Source of the DNA: Dendrolimus kikuchii
Lineage: Eukaryota; Arthropoda; Insecta; Lepidoptera; Lasiocampidae
Direction: 5' to 3'
Length of the DNA stretch: 64,000 nucleotides
Assembly (NCBI GenBank): GCA_019925095.2
Contig: CM034412.1
Span: 4,526,001-4,590,000 of the forward strand
Made by a program: the position numbers and the translations under genes. The notes under the pieces were generated by a model that saw nothing but the letters and a program-made list of their open reading frames with translations, was not told the DNA's origin and did not search any database. Position 1 is the first letter of the stretch. Each line of letters opens with the position of its first letter. Shown here in pieces: positions 43,277 through 53,335 of the stretch.

Positions 43277-43700
43277 ACTAAAATAATACATATACTTAAA
43301 AGATTTTTTTATCTAAGATTTTGCTATAAAATTACTTTTCAATTAAATTACAATACTAAAAAGACATAGTTCTGCTTCCGGTTTCTTTCATAGCGTTCCA
43401 GTTCATTATTTTCAAACATTAACAGTTTTTACCATAGCTTTACATAGCCTTCTCGTTCTTTCATTATGAAATACAATATACTGTTACGCATACAGCATTA
43501 TATTTATTCTAAATTTAGCAAATGACAGCAGATGTTAGAGATGAGAGACTACAAAATTGACAGTTGAATACAGTACAAACATAAGAGAGTGATTGTCTTC
43601 GTCTTTCTTAAACTTTTTTTACGTAAACAAATAAATATTCTTCGGTATTCTGAACTTGACAAATTAAATTGAACAGAAAACAAGACATTAATTTGTAAAA

Positions 43701-43772
43701 ATGGACGATGATGATGACTATTGGAACACAAGCGAGACAAAAGCGAAAGCGTTTAGCTTTGACGACGACGTG
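43701..43772 (+). CDS. VIPAS39: VIPAS39 exon 1
   Basis: 24 codons, phase 0, donor GTAAGTCA. Acidic DDDDDYWN start with [10 protein letters not shown]. In-frame TAA at 43689-43691 supports this ATG. Confidence 0.92.
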
Positions 43773-45415
43773 GTAAGTCAACATTGTAAGATATCTTTCT
43801 AGGTTTAAAGTTAATTAAGTACTTGTGGCATATTTTATGGCTGTCCAATAACTATCCCATGCTCGTAAATACCTATCTTGGTAGGTAGGTTTTTCTTGGT
43901 TCGGGTGCGGTATAGTTATATACATTTACTTATAATTTGAGATAAAAAGTGAATTTTGGGTGGTTATAAAAAATAATCACGAAAGCTTAGCCTTCTAACC
44001 TATATAAAAAAGTAAGGATCGGTTCCTAATAAATAAATGTATATGCCCTATAAGTATACCCCAGCCCCTGCATTAAAACTCCTATGCTCATTCTATATAG
44101 TATTTATACCAAAGTTCATGGTAACCAGTTCATTCTCAAGACCATAAGAAAGTAAAAAATAAATATACAAACAGTCACATTCACATACATACATACATAG
44201 CTTCACGCCAGTTCCCTTGCAGGGTAGGCACGAACAACAGAGCGCCATTCAGGCTTATTCTTACACACCTCACTCGCTTCTTTGACATTCATAGCTCTTG
44301 TCATGCACGCTCGTCTGTTCTTAAGGCTCCTGACATCACCTTCTGCTAGTATACAATCAATTTGAAGTTTGACTTTGGACACAAAAATTTTCCTTCTAAT
44401 GTAATGGTGCAAATTTAGTAAATTTATTAAATATCTCTCATGGTACAGTTCCTGTCCTTTCCTTAATAGTTTTATTTAATCATATGGTAACCATGGTAAC
44501 CAGTTCATTCTCAAGACCATAAGAAAGTAAAAAATAAATATACAAACAGTCACATCCACACAAGTGGATATACAAAAATATAGGTAAACTAAACATGTAT
44601 GTACATACACACATAAACAATTCACTATGAAAAACAACATTTTTATCAACAAATTAGATGTGAATGTTAGCATTTGATAATTATATATATTATTATTTCA
44701 GTTAACACCCCAAGAGATATTAGCGATAGGACAAAAATCCACTTCTGGCAAAAATGAAGACAGCATATTCAGCAATGCCAGTTTCAACACTGTCAAAACT
44801 GCCCAGCTTCCGATCTCAAGCCTTGTTTCTCCTAAAGTATTGGATTTAAGTAAGTGGTCTGTTATTTTGCATATTACAGGTAAAATTGTAGACACACAAT
44901 ATACTATAATTTTTTTCACAAAAAACAAAACCATCTAAAAAAGTAACTAAAAAGCAAAAACTAAATATTATTTATAACATCTTGAAGTCAGTCCGAAGTA
45001 ACAGATAAAAATTACTATATTTTGCAAATTTATTGTTATTGTTTTATGTTTTACTTGTCAATGACTTCAAGATGTTGTAGAACATATTTCTTGACTTTTG
45101 ATTGCTTTTGAAGTTAGTTATACAAATACTTAAATAACTTTAGAAATAAACTATATGAAACATGTTGTATGTACCTAAATATTCAAGAGTTGCTCTCAAT
45201 TTTCATTCATCAGCTCCGGACTTGGTGATAATGGGACCATCTCAGGAGTAGGTATACTCTTTGAAATAAAATAAAAACTATAATTGATCTACAGTTAAGA
45301 AGAAATTGCATAATAAACAAGAATACATACAGTTGCCTTATTATATATATCAGAATATTGTTATCCATCATATGCACAGATACATACACACACACAACAC
45401 ATACACATACATACA

Positions 45416-45465
<50 letters not shown>

Positions 45466-48400
45466 GAAGTCACATCTATTTTTTTAAATAATTTAATTTT
45501 AGAGATAAAAATTGTTAAGTCAGTCACACACATACCTGTTGTCCCGGGATACAGGCTAGTCTTAGTGCAGAACCTATGTAAGCAGTATTTCTGTGTAATT
45601 TTTTGACAATAAATTGATTTTGATTTTTTTTTTGTTGAATTAAGAACCTCCTCCTGAGTCTGTTAAAAACTAGATTTCATTGGAAACTAATTATATTGTT
45701 TTTTCAAAATCTTTATTAATGTTCATATGTCAGCATTAAGGGATTTAAGTTCTATAAGTGACATTTATAGTGTTAACACTGCAGTTAAGAAAGCTACAAT
45801 GTCTATTTCAGTCCTTATAGCCCAATCAGGGAAAGATTTAACAAAGGAGCCAAAACAACCTGAAGAAACCGTAGCTATGACTTTGAAAAGGTTGATCTTA
45901 GGGCGGAGTCATTCAATACATGTGCATAGAAGCTTAAAAAGCAAGACTGAATTGCTCGATGGATCTATAGCTGTTGGAGATGGGAATGCGATACTCACAG
46001 TATGTGGCACATATATTTATTGCTTCTTGGGCCCCTCCATAAATTACGCCCATGTTAAGCAGGGTGAAGAAGTAAACGAAGTGTGACATTGTGTAACATT
46101 GTGTAACAAGGTGTGGGAGGGGTCCCAAATTTCGTGATGTCACTTTTCAAAATCTAATATAAAGGTAATTACTAGAGATGTGCCGATTATGACTGACCGA
46201 CTAGCCGATTAATTGGATGTAAAGACGCCGACTAGTCGGCCAAACCGATCATGGTTTCGGTGATTTCCGTAACGCTTCGTTTATAGCGCAATCACGCACA
46301 AATCGCAACCGCCGCATGCGAGTGTGTCGGAACCTGTTTTGTTTATTTCGCATTATTTCTTGATTTTTGCTTTTGTACGGGTCGGGGCGGTGTTCCTGTG
46401 TAAAATTAAAAAAATATGTTTGTTTAAAAATAATACTGTTGTCGTGCATTAAAGTGAAAGAGCTCAATTAAAATTTAATCATGTCAAAAAGAAAGTCACG
46501 TGTATGGGTTACAAAGTATTTGTAAAGTATAGATTACAAACTACAAAGTAAGAAGCCGGATAGTCGGCGCTCTTTGCCGAATAGTCGTCAACTACGATAG
46601 TGGCTCGATAGTCGGCTTTACCGACTGGTTGCAGACTAGTCGGCACATCTCTAGTAATTAGGGAACTATTATTTTAATTTAATAATTTCTTAATGTAAAA
46701 TTGCAAAATGTCAACCTAAGGTGGGAGGGTCACTAATGCTGTGACAAGGACAAGGGAGGGGTTTGTCAAAAAATTAGGAAGTTTATGTGACGTAATTTGT
46801 GGATGGCCCCTTATTAGGGTTTTATAGTTATTTATGGAAAAAACTGAGCCATTATGACCATTTTTCTATACAAAAATACACCACAGACTGGGATCTAATC
46901 AAGTTCCCCTTTTTTGGGCAGTCATTTTGTTTTTTTGTCTGAGTTATTCTCTATGTGTGCACAAATCTCTCAAAGTTTTGGTCTTACCGAATTATTTATT
47001 ACCTGCTTCCTGTTTGGTATGCATTTTATTGTACTGATTTCTGTTATTTTTCAGGTTGTACTATTTTTGATAGCAACACTAAACAAAAAGTTGTCATATG
47101 AACTTTTGTCATCAAGACCAGTGGCGGTGAACCACTACATAAGTTTCCTACAAAATGAAGGCAAAATCAATGAACTCACTGATTTACTAATGTAAGTAAT
47201 TTATGCTTCGCACGGCTCTATACAGCCGACACCATGGCTCATAGTAATGGTGTTTCTACATGGTACTTATTGTTATATAATTAACCAATTTCTCCAATGT
47301 CCTTATAAATATGTTATTCTGATGTATAAGCAATCTATATTAATATAATAAAGACATAAAGTTTGTGAGTTGGTTTGTAGAGAGTAATCTCTTGAACTAC
47401 TGAACTGATTTTTTTTTTTTTGTTGACCCGCAGTGCCATGGCACGGATCAGCTAGTGTGTACATAAATTACTATAAACTATCAACAAAATCCGTTCAGTA
47501 CTTTTTGGGTAAATGAATAGTGATCCTTACAAATTTTCTGATTTATAATACTAATTAGTTAATAAAGTGTATAATATTTCCTTTTTATTATGTTGTGGAG
47601 AAACTATTTTTATTTTACAACTAAACCAAATACTCATCATATTATTTTATATTTGTCCAGAATGTTGGGAAGGAGTCCGGAGGCTGCTGTAAGTAATCTC
47701 AATTTTACATTTTAATATCTTAATTTGAAAACCAGCTTACTCCCTTGCAGTATTTTAGCTTTCCATAGCCATTGTGGCAAAAACACAAGCCTGGATTTTT
47801 TTTATTGCATGAGTTCAGCAGACAGACAGATGGCCACCTGATGGAAAGCGGTTACTGTCTCCTGTGGACATCTGTAACACCAAAAGTGATTCCAATGTAC
47901 TGCCGCTCTCTGAAGGGGGCTGGAGCCTAACCACTAATGCCGAAACACAACTCAAGATTGTTGTGGCGGAATATTCTAGAACAGGGGTGGTGGTAGCCAT
48001 CCAGATGGGCAAATACCCCACCTGGCTATGGGTTATTTTGTCGCCTCTTACTACAGGCCACCTGGCTCCAGGAAATTGTATGCTTTCTCCCTTCCTGCAT
48101 TAATAATATGTTATTGTCATGTCTGTCTGACTGGTTGCATTTACGTGTCATGGTGGTTTATCCGTGCAGGAACGAAGAAAGAATGCAATTTCCTGCGCCC
48201 GGGCGGCCTGTAGTAAAAGGCGACTAAACAACCCACAGGTGGTAGGGCATTTGCCCGACTAAATGGCTACCACCCCTGGTCTAAAGCATGTCGCCATAAC
48301 AACCTTGAGTTGTGTTCCGGCATTTGTGACCAGGTTCCAGTTTCCCTTAAGAGAGCAGCAGCGTATTTGTAGCAACTTTGGTGTTGCAAATGTCCATAGG

Positions 48401-51227
48401 TGATGGTAACCGCTTTCCATCAAGTGGGCCGTCTGCCTGTCTGCTGATCTCCTGCAATAAAAAAAAATCAAATATACATAAGTAGAATTAGTTTTATTAA
48501 TTATTGTATGTCTTTAAAGACCACGGGTCATAAAATGCCCTGGACTTTTGGAGAGCTTGCGTGGGGCCATGGGGAGGCCAACACGTAGAAGCCGCTTGAC
48601 AAATTTAATTTAAATGTGGCGTGACACTGATCGGCGATTATCCTTCTACACCAAATAATAATGCACCCAAGGACAAGCCCCGGCCAGTGTAGGACTATTG
48701 TTGGAAATGAGAACAGAAGTACCGGCTTATTGGGGTGAACTGCTAGTGGTACTAGGGGTCTGGGAATATGGGGACTATGGAGTCTGATCGTCGCAATGTT
48801 CGGGGAACATGGAAAAATGAGCAGACGGTGACTCGCCACTCCCTGCATGGGCCTCAAAAATGTCATAGAAGACAGGGGCAACATGGGTGTGAGTGGCTAA
48901 GGGGTGTAGAGAGGTGGGCTGCAGGTTCACCGAAGCTACATCTGACGTGATGCCATTTATCACTTCCACCCCTGGAGCTTGAGTCTTAGCTCTAGCGATC
49001 TCCACTCCTTGCCTTTCCCTACTGGCAAAGGCAAGCACGGAGGTGGGGGCCTTGCCTTGGCCCCCAGAGTCGGGTTCGAGGTGTTGCTACTCACCTAAGG
49101 CTTTACCACAAACCCCCTGCGGGTTTATTATTTAATTATTAATAATTATTATTTATTAACAAAATTGTGTCGTTTTGGTCTTACGCCAAAAGGAAGGTTT
49201 GCACTGAATATTAGCGTTGTGTCGGATATAATTCCGGCACAGCAATATGATGAGTGCAAATCTTGTTTGCTGCAAATGCGGCGTACAAATTCTCAAAATA
49301 TGGTCTGTGTATAATAATGTATAAGGAATGTAATTACGTCGCTAGTTCTTCGAATAAAGTTTTTCTTTCTTTCTTTCTAACCAAACTAAATCAATTTGGT
49401 TGAAAGACATAGAACTGAAAGGAGTCACGTTTATGCTTATTTGGATTGGCTTAGTTGATACATCCAAATTCAAAGACAGACATGAACTATGTCTAGTGTC
49501 AACTTATATTTTCAATTCTGCACATTAAAACCAAGAGAGTTGGTCTGAAAGGGAGTGTCGGGGTGAAGGTAAGGAAAGGAATGCTCTGGTGGTTCGGGCA
49601 TGTAGAAAGAATGACTAAACAGATATACAATGCAAAAGTGGATGGATGCAGAAGTCGTGGAAGGCCACGACACACCTTTCATGATCAAATTGATCGTGTA
49701 CTAGCAGAAGGTGATGTCAGGAGCCTTAAGAACAGACGAGCTTGCATGACAAGAGTTATGAATGTCAAAGAGGCAAGTGAGGTGTGTAAGAATAAGCCTA
49801 AATGGCACTCTGTTGTTCGTGCCTACCCCGCAAGGGAACTGGCGTGAAGATATGTATGTATGTATGTAAAACCAAATTTAATCAACTTGGTTGAACTGTG
49901 TAATGTAAGCTTTAGGAAGATGGTACTTGAAATTAAAACTTACAGGTACACCAATTCCAACACATAGTCAAATCTCAAGGGAATAATGTTGATGGTCTTT
50001 TTAAAAAACTATCAAATTTATTAAGCAATCACTTCACACAGCCAGGAGTTGACGCTCATCAAGCTAAAATGCTGGCAGATTATATCAAGTTGGTTGGTAA
50101 GAATATTTTAATAAAGATATCGATTTTTAAATGATTTCATTCCATAGTTTCCATCAGCTCAAAAAATGTATCACTGCTGAGATATTTCTTTATTCCTGAC
50201 AAAAATTCTGAATAATTTTATTTGTGAAATCAACCACAGAGTGGGACAACAATTTTAATGATTCTATTTTTTACTCAAGATATTTCTAAAATATATGTTG
50301 TTGAATCACTTGAATTTTGATGTTACTTGTATGGAGCTTATGTCTAATTTTAACACATAGTAAGGCAAGTTAACGGTCGGTATGATGTAGGAACCGGCCA
50401 TGACTGGACACAAGCTTAGTGGTCTAAACCACTTACCAGAGAGATGTTCCTTTCGATTTACAGAATGGCAAAAACACGTGAACAAACAGGAGCTTAACAA
50501 CAGATCGGCATTACATTGCCTAGCATACACTTGCACTTATAATTGGCATGAAGGAGCTGGCAATATGATGTCTCCTTTGACTCTGTGCCAGAGACAACAG
50601 GTAAGGGTCTAAGATGGATACAAGAAATGTGAGCAAATAAGAGAAGACGAATGGTGGTAAGATAAACACGAGAAATGGTGGCAAGAGAATTACAAGAAAT
50701 GATGGTAAGACAAGTACGCGAAATGCTAGTAAGATAAAGACGAGAAATGTTGCTAAGATAGGCACGAAATATGGTTGTGAGATAAGCACGAGAAATAGTG
50801 ACAAGTCAATTAGAGACAGGGTGGCGAGTTGCACAAAAGAAAGAGTGCCAACTTAGGCAAGAACGAGGGTGGTGAGTTTGACATGAGAAAGGGTGGGAAG
50901 GTAGATGTGAGGGTAATTTAAGCAACAGTAAGGGGGGGCCAGTCCAGCGAAAGTGTGACAAGTCTGATAACAGAAAGAGTGGAAAGTTTAACAAGAAGAA
51001 GAGTGGCAATTAGCCAAAACAATGGCTAGAAATGTGGCTTCTCTTACTTCTTAAAATTGAGAACACCAATAAAACTTAAGTACATACTTACTTACATAGT
51101 AACTTTAGTACATCATACATACATAACTTCACGCCAGTTCCCTTGCGGGGTAGGCACGGACAACAGAGCGCCATTCAGGCTTATTCTTATTCTACACTTA
51201 AAACTCAAGTAACATTATATATATATA

Positions 51228-51278
<51 letters not shown>

Positions 51279-51377
51279 ATATGTGTATATATATGTATGT
51301 GCCTAAATGGCACTCTGTTGTTCGTGCCTACCCCGCAAGGGAACTGGCGTGAAGTTATGTATGTATGTATGTATATG

Positions 51378-51452
<75 letters not shown>

Positions 51453-53281
51453 ATCAATCTAGTTGGTTTTCATTCTTTGTACTAATTGAAAAGTTTCCGC
51501 AAATATTACAATGAATCTATACTAAGAGACATTTTATGAAACTAACCATCAAGGCAGCACATTAAAGTATAGTACGAACAAAACTTAAATGCGTCCGTGA
51601 AGTTCGTACAGGTCTTTGCGCAGTACACAGTTATAAGGTTCACAAACAGATACAACCATAATACAACCATATTTGACTGCCATTATGATTTGGTGAACTA
51701 AACTAACTATCTGCCTAGCGTACTGGAACGCACAGGTCCAAAATTTAATTCCTGAATAAGTAAATCCAGAAAACGATTCCATTGTTTATTGTACTATATG
51801 TGAGGGTAGATGCGTATATTATTTAGTATATAAAGTTCAGGTGAATGTAGACATCATCAGTCGATACACGGCCGCCAGGAAGTAATAAATATTGATACAA
51901 TGGCACGAGATCCTATGGGTAGAACTACAATTTGTACTGCTGACATCTTAAGACTAGAAAGGCATATAGAAATTTACTATGGTCTGGGTGTCTGAGATCG
52001 GCCCTAGAGTTGTTCTTTGTATATCACCCCTAATATAAGCGTAACTTTGTTTAGGGATGTATAACGTGCATGTTTGTTTATCTGTCGTTTATTTTAATTT
52101 CTAATTTTTTTTTCTTATTTCAGATAAGTCCTACTCAATACGACTGGGTTGTTCTCAATGTTCACGCGAAGTCAAGTAAATGGGATATTGTCGAATCTCT
52201 ATTCACTAAAAAAGTATGTAGACTTTCTTTTGAGAATTTAGGTTCTGACTTAAAATAGACATATAACGGAATTGTAATGTCAATTAAGTGAGAAAATTAC
52301 ATTGGATTGTTTTAATATTTACTTTGCGAGTCACTATAATAATATCGATTTTCAAAATTGGATATATAATAAACTAGGTGTCCCGACAGACGTTGTCCTG
52401 CCCAGAAAAAAATAAAAATCTAGGCCCCGATTCTAGTGGCACCTACCGGTTCCAGTTGTAAATCCAAACCATCCGGGGACCCACCCAAATACATAGAAAA
52501 AGTTTAATCAAAATCGGTAAATTCGTTCTCAAGTTATGTGCGTACATAAATGTCTACGATTCATTTTTATATATAAGATTTTGTCATCTAAAAATTATTC
52601 TATATGAATTTAAGTTCCCATCGAAAACATAATGCCAACATTTTTCAGGACTGGTTGGGTCGTACCACTGTCTCATCTCACATTCCGATGGAGACACTGT
52701 TATCTCGCTTAAGTGAGTTGCAAGCGAGTAAACAAATGATGGCCACATGCATTAACAAAATCTCTAATTCCGATGAAAGGTTGCGTTTGGCACAAATTTA
52801 TAAGGTGGGTAGTTTTAAGTTCAGTGTCGTTCACGCGATATCGCGTGATGGTTCCTAATGAATATCTATGCTATTTTATTATGTTTGTTATATTTTAAGA
52901 TGCTTCGAAATAGCAATTATATGAAGTTGTAATTTTTTAATCGATAATTCACTAACCTACAAAAAAAATGGTCTGTAGTTTTGATGGGGATCAAATGAAT
53001 GAATGAATGAAAACTCTTTATTGTTCACCATAAACTTAAATGTAGACAATTGAAATGGCTACATTTGCATTAGAACAATAGGCGGCCTTATCGCTTAGAG
53101 CGATCTCTTCCAGGCAACCCAGTGTCTAAGGAGATTATAAAGGAAATTTCAAAACATTTTTGGTGGTGTACTAAACTAAAATAAAAGTAATAAAATCACA
53201 ATTAAATATTTTAAAAAGAAATAAAAAATATATACTACTATATATACATATACAATTAGATAATCAATGATATTATAAATT

Positions 53282-53335
<54 letters not shown>

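Larger units (their letters stand above)
40134..43700. other. Intergenic region between the divergent transporter and VIPAS39
   Basis: About 3.6 kb, no coding exon recognised. It holds two hairpins (41914-41978; 42310-42360), a family C retroposon (42625-42901) and a family A LINE tail (43149-43276). Both promoters should lie here; I cannot place either TSS. Confidence 0.6.

Noticed and set aside
45306..45606. Open frames of His-Thr and Cys-Val repeats
   Set aside because: They are translations of the (CA)n microsatellite in VIPAS39 intron 2.
46249..46467. 72-codon minus-strand frame
   Set aside because: Lies inside the hAT-type MITE and shows no transposase motif.
48528..49038. Overlapping 87-118 codon minus-strand frames
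   Set aside because: No recognisable domain or splice signals; sits in a repeat-like GC-rich block within VIPAS39 intron 5.
50520..50834. 104-codon hydrophobic minus-strand frame resembling a membrane protein
   Set aside because: It reads through VIPAS39 exon 7 and a 24-bp minisatellite; the repeat unit length explains the open frame.
51215..51485. Open frames of Ile-Tyr repeats (also 32748-33008, 53176-53367, 61327-61524)
   Set aside because: Translations of (TA)n or (CA)n tracts.
50097..52123. Direct splice from VIPAS39 exon 6 to exon 8
   Set aside because: The phases do not match (stop within 20 codons); the exon at 50464-50600 restores the frame and carries family-conserved residues.
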